Part shown: positions 25,494 to 34,261 of the stretch, one piece after another
How the letters are laid out: the number at the start of each line of letters is the position of its first letter
How positions within the stretch are numbered: the first letter of the stretch is position 1
Origin: an uncultured Alphaproteobacteria bacterium
GTDB taxonomy: Bacteria > Pseudomonadota > Alphaproteobacteria > Rs-D84
Assembly (NCBI GenBank): GCA_944392565.1
Contig: CALXWX010000001.1
Location: 189,444-253,443 of the forward strand
Reading direction: 5' to 3'
Length of the DNA stretch: 64,000 nucleotides
Notes under the pieces: model-generated
Told to the model about the DNA's origin: nothing
Seen by the model: only the letters and a program-made list of their open reading frames with translations
Database searches by the model: none
Made by a program: the position numbers and the translations under genes

Positions 25494-25510
25494 TCCATCA
25501 AATTTATGTA

Positions 25511-26716
25511 TCAAAATGAAAAGATTGCCTGTAATCCGATTGTTGCCTCGGAATAATTGTCTATATGTGCCGTCCCCATATGAACGAACGCCCCAGTATC
25601 ATAATCTGTTCCCCAATACGACAAATCTTTACCATCTGCGGAATCATACACCGCCATTTTTCCATACAGATTTAATGCGAACCAATCATTTGGTTGCCAA
25701 CCAATTGCGGCTTTCAGCCCTAACTGATTATGCCAATCGTAATTACCAAATATTGCTTCGAAATTCAGGGTCCAATCTTCATCTAAAACACTGAATATCC
25801 CCAATCCACCCTCAATATAAAACACACTATTTACATCTGTATTATATGCCAAGAACAATGTTGCTGGTGTTCCATCTTCGGTGACACCGGTAATTCCATT
25901 ACCATATGAATTACCATCAAAATCAACATACCAACCACGTGCCAGCCCATATATTGTGGATGAACCAACCTTGTACCCTGCTTTTAAATCTAAAATAACA
26001 TTGTTGGATATGTCATGTTGGTATTGATAATACGCAGACAATGTCGCAATCCAATCCGTTGTATCGGCAAAGCGCCACTGAACACCCAACCCAAACAAAT
26101 TAAACCCATTGTCATCCATTGAATCATCGGGCGCGGTTGACCAATCAAATTTGTATTCTGACATATCATATTTTGCCATTGCCAATACAGCAAATCGGTC
26201 GGTAATACCATAACTGAAATCTTCTTTGATAGAAAACTGACCCATATCCCATTTACCATTTGGATCAGACACAGTACCATCGCCCAGCGGACTTAACAAT
26301 ATATCATACGAATTCATCGTATATGATAAATCCGTCACCGAACCAAAATCCCCCGCCAATGGCTGAAAGAATGGATGTGCCAAATAATATTTGCGTTTCA
26401 GTTCACTGCGATATGTTTCTGCCCGTGTTGTCCGAACAGTTGCCGATGAATCGCCGCCCGCATATTGTTTATACAACGCGCTGCGATTTGCCGGTTGCGT
26501 ATAATAAATATTTTTTGCATCTGCCGCATCATATGTTCTGGTTGATGTACGCGTTTCATACTTTTCATAGTTAACATTTGTACGCTCGCGCACAGCAGGC
26601 ATACCTGTTAAATCGGCACTGGATGCCGCACGCGTACCCGAATTAGTATCCGCCATCGCCGGCACTGCTGAAATTAATGCCGCCGCAACTGCAAATAATG
26701 ACATCTGATATTTCAT
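25511..26716 (-). CDS. Predicted outer-membrane beta-barrel protein (401 residues)
   Basis: Signal peptide MKYQMSLFAVAAALISAVPAMA, then a roughly 90-residue hydrophilic, Thr/Arg/Tyr-rich region (about 25-115) before the barrel. The barrel region has alternating aromatic strands (DWIATLSAYYQYQHDI, FYIEGGLGIFS, WFALNLYGKMAVYD) and ends ATIGLQAIFSF with a terminal Phe. No family recognised; perhaps a porin-like or adhesin-like protein. Strong ribosome-binding site AAAAGGAG and a TATAAT upstream indicate high expression. Confidence 0.75.
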   Translation of the reverse strand: MKYQMSLFAVAAALISAVPAMADTNSGTRAASSADLTGMPAVRERTNVNYEKYETRTSTRTYDAADAKNIYYTQPANRSALYKQYAGGDSSATVRTTRAETYRSELKRKYYLAHPFFQPLAGDFGSVTDLSYTMNSYDILLSPLGDGTVSDPNGKWDMGQFSIKEDFSYGITDRFAVLAMAKYDMSEYKFDWSTAPDDSMDDNGFNLFGLGVQWRFADTTDWIATLSAYYQYQHDISNNVILDLKAGYKVGSSTIYGLARGWYVDFDGNSYGNGITGVTEDGTPATLFLAYNTDVNSVFYIEGGLGIFSVLDEDWTLNFEAIFGNYDWHNQLGLKAAIGWQPNDWFALNLYGKMAVYDSADGKDLSYWGTDYDTGAFVHMGTAHIDNYSEATIGLQAIFSF

Positions 26717-26787
26717 TATAAAATTCTCCTTTTAATATAAATTATATCATAAAAACCCCATATAAAAAAGAATTAAAAGCAAAAAAG

Positions 26788-26805
26788 AAAAACCGCCATA
26801 TGGCG
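26788..26805 (-). terminator. Intrinsic terminator of ftsK
   Basis: CGCCATATGGCG (26794-26805) is a perfect palindrome 8 nt after the ftsK stop on the minus strand, followed by a T-rich stretch (GTTTTTCTTTTTT). Confidence 0.7.
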
Positions 26806-26812
26806 ATTATTC

Positions 26813-29080
26813 CTATAATATATGCCGTTTATTATTTGCATCTGGCGGACTGACTATACCCTCTTCTTCCATTCTTTCCATAAATCCGGCGGCTTTATTA
26901 TAGCCAATTCCCAATCTGCGCTGGATATATGAAATTGTCGGCTTTTTATCACGCAAAACAACTTCTTTTGCCTGGGTATATAAATCAGAATCCTTGTCTG
27001 CCTTTGCCTGGGCGGCACTGGACACACCACCGACGCCAACCGCGCCCCCATCTTCACCATCGGTCACGCCATCTGCATATTCTGGTGCGCCCTGGGCGCG
27101 CAAGAAATCACCAACCCGGTTCATTTCTTCATCTGATATAAACGCGCCATGTATACGAACCGGAACGCGTCCAGCCTCGCTAAACAGCATATCCCCGCAC
27201 GATAACAACTGTTCTGCGCCCTTTTCACCCAGTGTTGTCATTGAATCAATTCGGCTGCGCGCCTGGAACGAAACGCGTGTCGGGAAATTCGCCTTGATAA
27301 CGCCCGTAATTGTTGTTGCATCTGGTCGTTGTGTCGCCATAACCAAATGAATTCCTGCTGCACGCGCCTTTTGTGCAATACGCTGAACACATGCCTCAAC
27401 CTCTTTACGCGCCATACTCATCAGGTCGGCAACCTCGTCAATAATAATGACGATATATGGCATATCAGATAAATCAACTTCTTGGGTTTCAAACAGTAAT
27501 TCACCTGTTTCTTCATCTGTACCAACCGCAACCTGGCGTGTTAATTTTTCGCCTGCTGCGCGTTTCTGCCCAACGATTTCATTATAACTTTCTATATTGC
27601 GGGCATTCACCGTTTGTAATTGTTTATATCTATCTTCCATTTCGCGCACCGCCCATTTCAGTGCATTTACCGCCGCCCCTGGATCTAATTTTACAATCGG
27701 GGTTATCAAATGCGGAATATCATCCCAGAAACCAAAATCAACACCCTTTGGATCAATGATTACCAGTTTGCACTTGTCTGGCGTAAAATGATAAACAATT
27801 GACATAATAATAGATTGAACAAACACCGATTTCCCCGACCCAGTACGACCTGCGATTAACATATGCGGCATTTTTGCTAAATCAAAATACATTGGATGCC
27901 CGCCGATATCCACGCCCAATGCCAATGGAATTTTATATTTTGAATTTATAAAAGTATCATTATCGATCAAAGATTGGAATCTGACCGTCTGGCGCGTAAT
28001 ATTCACCATTTCAACACCAATCAGTTGAGTATTCGGAATATGCGCAATACGAATATTTTCTGTGGCCATGGCGCGTGTCATATCACTGACAGTCTTGCTG
28101 ATGTCAACCATACGCACACCACTGTCTGGCATAAATTCGTACAGTGTCACAATTGGACCGGGTCGAATACCAACAACCTTGCCATGAACACCGTATTCGG
28201 CAAAATGCACCTCCATCGCGGCGGCATTGCGTTTCAGTTCCGGTGTAATAATATTTTTACCAAAATTAGACCGTTCCAAAAATGCCGGATCCGGCAATTC
28301 ATATTCATGCACCCCAGAATCCAAATCACGACGCGCCGCACGCCGCACGCGCTTCTGCGTACGCCTTGATTTTACTTTTTCTGTTTTTGGTGTATCGTCA
28401 TCTGATTCTGCATCATCTGCGTCGTCTGAATCATCATATTCTTCGTCATCATCTGGGTCATCTGTATCATATTCGTTCGCATCTGCACCCGGCGACATCA
28501 AATGGAACACAGATAAAATCCAACGCACCCCACGCCAACATGTATACAGCGCGTTTTTTATATGGGCAAACTTTATATGCAATAACCTGGCGGATAATAA
28601 TAAAAACACACATATTAAAACAACACCAACCAGAATTCCCCATTTACCAATCAATGATGTAATGTCAACTGATGCCACCGCCCCGAACAACCCGCCAAAC
28701 GCATACGATGGGGCAATCAAACCCAATCCCGTCGCACCAACACACACGGCAACAAAGCACCGCAAAAAATTATATTCTGGCGCCGCCCCATCATCCCAGC
28801 GCATCAACCACGACAACCCCCAACGAATAACACATAAAATTAAAAACAATGCCGGGACAAAACCAATCATGTGCCGTAAAAAACCAACAATATTCCCCAT
28901 AACAGATTGATTACCAAATGTACTGGCTGCGCCAAACCCATCCAGATATGGATTATAAAAAACCAGCGCCCAAACTGCCCATAAACCAATCGCAATCAAC
29001 AGCCCACCAAATGCACGCTTTACAAATACGCGCAATGCGCCAGAAATCCGACTGGGTAAAAAATTAGATTCTTTTTCCAT
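26813..29080 (-). CDS. ftsK: DNA translocase FtsK
   Basis: About 755 residues, starting at MEKESNFLPSRISG. Four membrane helices occupy the first 180 residues. An acidic Asp/Glu-rich linker (about 205-235) and a basic patch follow, then the alpha/beta motor with Walker A IAGRTGSGKSVFVQ near residue 405 and Walker B VIIIDEVADLM, and a C-terminal winged-helix gamma domain (KPTISYIQRRLGIGYNKAA) that reads KOPS and activates XerCD. FtsK pumps chromosome dimers across the septum. The linker is short compared with E. coli FtsK. Earlier in-frame Met codons exist at 29107 and 29089 but lie in a likely promoter region. A XerC/XerD-like recombinase is at 37820. Confidence 0.93.
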   Translation of the reverse strand: MEKESNFLPSRISGALRVFVKRAFGGLLIAIGLWAVWALVFYNPYLDGFGAASTFGNQSVMGNIVGFLRHMIGFVPALFLILCVIRWGLSWLMRWDDGAAPEYNFLRCFVAVCVGATGLGLIAPSYAFGGLFGAVASVDITSLIGKWGILVGVVLICVFLLLSARLLHIKFAHIKNALYTCWRGVRWILSVFHLMSPGADANEYDTDDPDDDEEYDDSDDADDAESDDDTPKTEKVKSRRTQKRVRRAARRDLDSGVHEYELPDPAFLERSNFGKNIITPELKRNAAAMEVHFAEYGVHGKVVGIRPGPIVTLYEFMPDSGVRMVDISKTVSDMTRAMATENIRIAHIPNTQLIGVEMVNITRQTVRFQSLIDNDTFINSKYKIPLALGVDIGGHPMYFDLAKMPHMLIAGRTGSGKSVFVQSIIMSIVYHFTPDKCKLVIIDPKGVDFGFWDDIPHLITPIVKLDPGAAVNALKWAVREMEDRYKQLQTVNARNIESYNEIVGQKRAAGEKLTRQVAVGTDEETGELLFETQEVDLSDMPYIVIIIDEVADLMSMARKEVEACVQRIAQKARAAGIHLVMATQRPDATTITGVIKANFPTRVSFQARSRIDSMTTLGEKGAEQLLSCGDMLFSEAGRVPVRIHGAFISDEEMNRVGDFLRAQGAPEYADGVTDGEDGGAVGVGGVSSAAQAKADKDSDLYTQAKEVVLRDKKPTISYIQRRLGIGYNKAAGFMERMEEEGIVSPPDANNKRHIL

Positions 29081-29129
29081 CAACCGCATTCTATCACAAA
29101 AATGCAAATAAAGATAGCATGCACAAAAA

Positions 29130-29828
29130 TTAATTTAATACATCTGCGCCATGATGTTTTAACGCGGCTTTGGTAAAGTCAGCGACCACCATACCGATAA
29201 ACGCCCCCAAAATAACATCTGTTAACCAATGCGCCCCAACGCACACGCGCGACAATCCAATAAATATTGCCAGCGTCCATGTAAACCATTTTACACGCGG
29301 CGCCAACAATCCCAACATTACCAACCCCGCAAACGATGCAACCGTATGCCCCGACGGCATCGAATTAAACGCCCAATCAAACGATGGCGGAAAAAATCCG
29401 GTCATACCCAACGCCTCGTAAAACACGGGACGCGCACGACCAATAAAAACCTTTAACACCCAACCAATTAAACTGGCACTAACAACAGATGTCAAAACAA
29501 ATATTGCATAACTGTTTCTAACCTTTACCCAACAATCTTTAAAAAACACACTTATACTGACAGAATTTTTATTATCTCTGAACCGTGGTTTTGAATTTAT
29601 TGCTTTTTTAATATAAAAAACAACCAACACAATTGCCGAAACTGTTATCCACATTTCCGCACTGAATACCGCGCCAAACGACCGAAACAACCAACAATCA
29701 AAATTCCGCAAGAATAAATACAATGGTTTGTCAAACCACGCAATCCCCATAAATACCAAGATTGCCGTACTTACCACCCCCCATCCTAACCATTTCCATT
29801 TAATTTTATTATCTTTGGTCAAGAACAT
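29130..29828 (-). CDS. PAP2-superfamily membrane phosphatase
   Basis: A 232-residue membrane protein starting at MFLTKDNKIKWKW, chosen because GGGGAAG lies a few bases upstream; a Met 12 codons earlier lies inside the upstream gene. Phosphatase motifs are complete: KVFIGRARP, SMPSGHTVASF and SRVCVGAHWLTDV. About five membrane helices. Relatives dephosphorylate undecaprenyl pyrophosphate, phosphatidylglycerol phosphate or lipid A; the substrate is not clear. It overlaps neither neighbour by its chosen start by more than the 3' end of the S41 gene (stop and start interleave by 23 nt is avoided), and probably belongs to the secDF operon. Confidence 0.82.
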   Translation of the reverse strand: MFLTKDNKIKWKWLGWGVVSTAILVFMGIAWFDKPLYLFLRNFDCWLFRSFGAVFSAEMWITVSAIVLVVFYIKKAINSKPRFRDNKNSVSISVFFKDCWVKVRNSYAIFVLTSVVSASLIGWVLKVFIGRARPVFYEALGMTGFFPPSFDWAFNSMPSGHTVASFAGLVMLGLLAPRVKWFTWTLAIFIGLSRVCVGAHWLTDVILGAFIGMVVADFTKAALKHHGADVLN

Positions 29829-29850
29829 ATCACTTCCCCGTTTTTCTGTA

Positions 29851-31359
29851 TTATTCTTCTGCAACCAGCCTATTATAAACCTTGCTGTCCGTCAATATTT
29901 TAACCGCGACCGCCATCGATAACGCATCTTCATCTGCGCCACTGGTAATCACTGGACACCCCCGGCGAACAGATTCCGCATCAACATCCGGGTCTTGATT
30001 AAAATCTTTGGCATTAAAATCATTATTTATCACATTCAAGAAAAACGCATTTTGCTGATTTACCGACCTGATATTTGACAGGCAAACAATTGGAAATATT
30101 CCGCGTCCATCAATCTGGCGCCCTGTGCCTGTTTTTATCGATTTGTTTAATAATTCCAACGCACCACCGTTTTCCAAATTTATACGCGATGCGATTCGCG
30201 CACTGCCGGCGGTTGGTGTACCAACCAAAACACCGCGCGCATTTTCATAAAACGCGGCAACAATTGCCTCCGCCGTGCCACGGGTCATATTTGACATTAA
30301 AACAACAACTGGCGCATCTGTTGCGGCACTGCCACCCGGGACAACTTCTACTTCATCCATTGCTGTTTCGACAATTCGCATCACAGGTTTCGCCCCAATA
30401 AACAGCCCCGCCAATTTTGCCGCCGCCCGTTCATCATCACCCGTTGCCGCACGCAAATCCAAAATTATCCCGGACACATCAGAATATTTTGCCAATGCTT
30501 CATTAATAATAGATGCCGCATTATCAGAAACCTTGTGTACAACAATTTCCAATATGGCGCCCGCATCCGCATCACTGCGATGAACAACATCTGCATCCGC
30601 CAATACAATTGACGCACGGCGTAAAACGACATCTCTATCCCCACTGGGGGTTAACAATTTTATTTTTGCTGTCCCAGAATTAAACCCCGTCATAACCGCT
30701 GCCAATTCTGCATCCGACATATCTGCAACCGCGCGCCCATTTATTGCAACAATCAAATCCCCTGCACGCATCCCCGCGACATCCGCCGGCGAATCCTTGA
30801 ACACACCATCAACACGCCAATTACCGCGCGCATCACGCACACCCGTCAGACCAACACTGGTCAAAATTCGTCCATCTTCGGCAATTTCTGCGGCGCGCGA
30901 ATAAATATATCGACCATTTTCATCAATTCCGCGCATTAAACTGTCAACAACCAATTGATACATTTCACTGGTCGATGCCGCATGCAATACCGGATCGTTC
31001 GCGCGCAATTTTAAAACCAACGCTGTTGTAATTTCACCGAACGCATTCCAATCATTATCCGCCGGTCGTGGATAATTTGCAATAATTGCGTCTTTCCACA
31101 CCAAAACAACGCGTTCATCGGTGGCGGCAATATGTGCATTAGAGTTTAAATTTTCCAAACTTTCAATTGCCACATTTATATTTTTTCCGCCCCACTTTAC
31201 CCCATCCAGTTTTTCATAAATATCGGCAAAAGTTGCAGAAACATCAAAAACATTTAACCCATCTTGCACCGGTTCATCTTCAAAGAACAAACTGTCTGCA
31301 CACGCCGGCATTACCACCCAGGATAAAAACATACATGTAAATAAATTAATTATTCTCAT
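29851..31359 (-). CDS. Periplasmic S41-like protein with PDZ domain, catalytic dyad lost
   Basis: A 502-residue protein with a signal peptide (MRIINLFTCMFLSWVVMPACA), a hydrophilic N-terminal region, a PDZ domain (about 170-250; GVFKDSPADVAGMRAGDLIVAING) and an S41 (CtpA/Prc-like) fold. Where tail-specific proteases have the nucleophile (NxGSAS or TASASE), this reads SNMTRGTAEAIVAAF, with Gly in place of Ser; where the general-base Lys should be (FGKGTVQ) it reads TAGSARIA. Both catalytic residues therefore appear to be missing. I infer a non-proteolytic PDZ scaffold derived from a C-terminal processing protease. It follows secF with SD AGGGG and precedes the PAP2 gene. Alignment is by eye, so a shifted catalytic site is not excluded. 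Confidence 0.75.
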   Translation of the reverse strand: MRIINLFTCMFLSWVVMPACADSLFFEDEPVQDGLNVFDVSATFADIYEKLDGVKWGGKNINVAIESLENLNSNAHIAATDERVVLVWKDAIIANYPRPADNDWNAFGEITTALVLKLRANDPVLHAASTSEMYQLVVDSLMRGIDENGRYIYSRAAEIAEDGRILTSVGLTGVRDARGNWRVDGVFKDSPADVAGMRAGDLIVAINGRAVADMSDAELAAVMTGFNSGTAKIKLLTPSGDRDVVLRRASIVLADADVVHRSDADAGAILEIVVHKVSDNAASIINEALAKYSDVSGIILDLRAATGDDERAAAKLAGLFIGAKPVMRIVETAMDEVEVVPGGSAATDAPVVVLMSNMTRGTAEAIVAAFYENARGVLVGTPTAGSARIASRINLENGGALELLNKSIKTGTGRQIDGRGIFPIVCLSNIRSVNQQNAFFLNVINNDFNAKDFNQDPDVDAESVRRGCPVITSGADEDALSMAVAVKILTDSKVYNRLVAEE

Positions 31360-31397
31360 TTTTGTTTTCCCCTCCTATATCCTGGGCGGCAACACTT

Positions 31398-32267
31398 TTA
31401 TTTTTTATCACTATCGCGCAGGTTAAAGTGATACAGTATTACATTTGAAATATAAATACTGGTAAATGTTCCCATTACAACTGCAAAAGTCATTGCGATT
31501 GCAAAATCGCGCAATGCCGGTCCCCCAAACAAATACAATGCAACCATTGCCAGTATTGTGGACAACCCTGTCATAATCGTACGACGCATCATTTCATTTA
31601 CAGATAAATCAATTAAATCATCCATCGGCATTTTATGATATCGCTTTATATTTTCTTCGATTCGATCATAGTTTACAACCTTGTCATTAATGGAATATCC
31701 AACCCCCATCAAAATAACCGCAATGGCTGTTTGATTAAATTCCAATCCTGTAATGGAAAAGAATCCAAACATTATAACAAAGTCCAAGCACAACGAAATA
31801 AACGAACCGATTGCATATCCACCACGATAACGAACCCATACATACACAGACATTAATATAAAAGAAAACAAAACCGCCAATATACCACCACGGATTAATT
31901 CATTACCAATTTTTGGACCGACAATCTGCACCTGGGAATATTCAACATTGTCGCCTAAAATATTTTTAATTTCTGCGACACGCTGATTTTGCTGTGCGTC
32001 TGTTGCGCCTTTTGGTAAACCAACGCGTACCAAAATCGCCCCATCATTTCCAACAGACTGCAATTCCGGATTAAATTGTTCCAATTCAGTACGCATTTTA
32101 TCAATTGTATATTCTGCGGACAGTGGTTTAACCTCCATCGATATACCACCAGCAAAATCAATACCATAATTTAATCCACGCACAAACAACGATATTATTG
32201 ACAACGCAATTAACGCCCCCGCAATCCAGTACGATAATTTGCGATATTTCATAAATTTCAGTTTCAT
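31398..32267 (-). CDS. secF: Protein translocase subunit SecF
   Basis: A 289-residue protein with one N-terminal helix, a periplasmic domain and five C-terminal helices. Family motifs: LNYGIDFAGGISMEV after helix 1, and VGYSINDKVVNYDRIEENI in the cytoplasmic loop. SecF works with SecD and YajC to drive late steps of Sec export using the proton gradient. The start follows the secD stop by 12 nt. Order yajC-secD-secF is the usual one. Confidence 0.94.
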   Translation of the reverse strand: MKLKFMKYRKLSYWIAGALIALSIISLFVRGLNYGIDFAGGISMEVKPLSAEYTIDKMRTELEQFNPELQSVGNDGAILVRVGLPKGATDAQQNQRVAEIKNILGDNVEYSQVQIVGPKIGNELIRGGILAVLFSFILMSVYVWVRYRGGYAIGSFISLCLDFVIMFGFFSITGLEFNQTAIAVILMGVGYSINDKVVNYDRIEENIKRYHKMPMDDLIDLSVNEMMRRTIMTGLSTILAMVALYLFGGPALRDFAIAMTFAVVMGTFTSIYISNVILYHFNLRDSDKK

Positions 32268-32279
32268 AACCCAAATCCT

Positions 32280-33839
32280 TTACTTACTTTTTACAAATCC
32301 GATTTTTTTATTTTTGCCATTCATATACCAATCAATAATAACCTTGGACAATGAAACGCATGTAAATAATGTCGTTAACACCCCAACCGACAGCGTTACC
32401 GCAAATCCACGAATCGGACCCGCCCCAAATTGGAACAACACCAACGAACAGATTAAATTTGTCAGGTTTCCGTCCAATACAGCCTTCATAGAACGATGAA
32501 ATCCTGCCTCGACCGCATGCAATGGGGTTGCCCCGGCGCGTATTTCATCACGCATTCGTTCGAACGGCAAAATATTTGCATCGACCGCCATACCCAATGT
32601 CAATATTATACCTGCAATTCCGGGCAATGTCAGTGTCGCCCCCAAGAACGCAGAAATTCCAATAATCATTGCTAAATTTACCAGCAACACAAAACTGGCA
32701 ATGACACCAAATGTGCGATAGCAAAAAATCATAAATATCATAATAAATATGACACCCATAACAGACGCAATTTTACCCGCCGCAATTGTATCAGCCCCCA
32801 ATCCGGCACCGACCGACCGTTCTTCAATGACCTGTAATGGTGCCGGCAATGCGCCACTGCGCAATAATACCGCTAAATCTTTGGCGCCCTGTAATGTAAA
32901 TCCACCAGAAATTTGACCGCGCCCCCCCGGAATTGGTTCGCGTATTGTTGGTGCCGATAAAACAACATCATCCAACACAATTGCAAACCGTTCATTTACA
33001 TGTTCTGTGGTCAATCTGGCAAATTTACGCGCACCCGCGGCATCAAATACCGTTGTCACCACAGGCATATTATTTTGATCAAAATCCGCCTGGGAATCTT
33101 TCAATGATTCACCAGATACCTCAACATGTGTATAGACCGGGATTTTCTGATCTGGCGCATCCATATACGGCAAGAATTTTGTACCATTTGGCGCACGACC
33201 AGACGCCAGCTGTTCTGCCGTTATATCTTCATTTACCAAATGAAATGTCATCTTTGCGGTCTGACCAATCAATTCCTTGATTCGTTCTGGATTATCAACA
33301 CCCGGCAATTGCACCATGATGTATTTTCCACCCTGGCTTTGAATAGATGGTTCTTTAGTTCCCAACGCATCAATACGACGACGCACAATTTCAATACTGC
33401 GCGACAATGCATCTTGAACCATTTCATCTTTTGCCTTTTGCGAATAAGACAGCGACACATTTCGCCCATCAACAGAAATATCAACCGTATCACCAAAAAC
33501 ACTTCTTAAACGCCCGCGTGCCTTGGACACATCATCATCATTACGAACAACGAACGAAACAACACCGTCTTTGTTTCGCATATTTGAAAATCTGATAACA
33601 CCTTTATCCCTATCAATCAATGTGGCACGCGCATCTTCATACAGCTGGGCAGTCTTTTCATTCATCATTGTATCGGTATCAACCTCTAACAACAATTGCG
33701 CCCCACCCTTTAAGTCCAAACCCAATGGTATTGGTTGAATCCATGATGGAAAATACGGCGCCAAACTGGGCGCCATTGTTGGAACCGCCAATAACACACC
33801 AAATACAGCAACAAAAATTATCGCCAGTTTTTTAAACAT
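32280..33839 (-). CDS. secD: Protein translocase subunit SecD
   Basis: A 519-residue protein: first helix, then PLGLDLKGGAQLLLEVD, a long P1 periplasmic domain including RIDALGTKEPSIQSQG, and the C-terminal helices with LTLPGIAGIILTLGMAVDAN and RMRDEIRAG. The conserved Asp in GMAVDAN is part of the proton path. The start is placed at the ATG at 33839 (MFKKLAIIF) with AAAGGG upstream rather than two codons earlier. Cotranscribed with yajC and secF. Confidence 0.95.
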   Translation of the reverse strand: MFKKLAIIFVAVFGVLLAVPTMAPSLAPYFPSWIQPIPLGLDLKGGAQLLLEVDTDTMMNEKTAQLYEDARATLIDRDKGVIRFSNMRNKDGVVSFVVRNDDDVSKARGRLRSVFGDTVDISVDGRNVSLSYSQKAKDEMVQDALSRSIEIVRRRIDALGTKEPSIQSQGGKYIMVQLPGVDNPERIKELIGQTAKMTFHLVNEDITAEQLASGRAPNGTKFLPYMDAPDQKIPVYTHVEVSGESLKDSQADFDQNNMPVVTTVFDAAGARKFARLTTEHVNERFAIVLDDVVLSAPTIREPIPGGRGQISGGFTLQGAKDLAVLLRSGALPAPLQVIEERSVGAGLGADTIAAGKIASVMGVIFIMIFMIFCYRTFGVIASFVLLVNLAMIIGISAFLGATLTLPGIAGIILTLGMAVDANILPFERMRDEIRAGATPLHAVEAGFHRSMKAVLDGNLTNLICSLVLFQFGAGPIRGFAVTLSVGVLTTLFTCVSLSKVIIDWYMNGKNKKIGFVKSK

Positions 33840-33850
33840 AACCAAACCCT

Positions 33851-34165
33851 TTATTCAACACTTGCCACTGCGTTTTTATTAACTTCGATAACAACGCCTG
33901 GTGCAACTTCCATTTCTATTGTTTTTTCATTAATTTTTTTAATCGTACCATAAATGCCCGCCGCCATTATACGATTTCCAACCTGTAACGAATCCAGCAT
34001 TTTTTGATATTCTGCCATACGCTTTTTATTTGGACGCACCATAAATATATAAATAATTGCAAATATTACCAAACAGTATAACAGCATTCCCCACCAACTG
34101 CCTGCTGTATTGGCACCAGTTGCGGCTGTATTTACTGTATCAACAACTGCATTTGTTTGTTCCAT
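33851..34165 (-). CDS. yajC: Sec translocon accessory protein YajC
   Basis: A 104-residue protein with one membrane helix (GMLLYCLVIFAIIYIFMVRPNKKRM; the RP..KR motif directly after the helix is typical) and a small soluble domain (GNRIMAAGIYGTIKKI, then VIEVNKNAVASV). The N-terminus is Thr/Ala-rich. YajC associates with SecDF. Strong ribosome-binding site AAGGAG. First gene of yajC-secD-secF. Confidence 0.94.
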   Translation of the reverse strand: MEQTNAVVDTVNTAATGANTAGSWWGMLLYCLVIFAIIYIFMVRPNKKRMAEYQKMLDSLQVGNRIMAAGIYGTIKKINEKTIEMEVAPGVVIEVNKNAVASVE

Positions 34166-34261
34166 TGTAAATTCTCCTTCTTAAATAAAATATATTTATG
34201 TTGCCACAATAGTAAAAAAAGCCGATTATGTAAAGAAAAATAGTTATAAATTCGCGATAAT

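Noticed and set aside
28227-28910. 227-codon plus-strand frame in ftsK
   Set aside because: The Ser-rich part mirrors the Asp/Glu linker of FtsK; no start context or domain.
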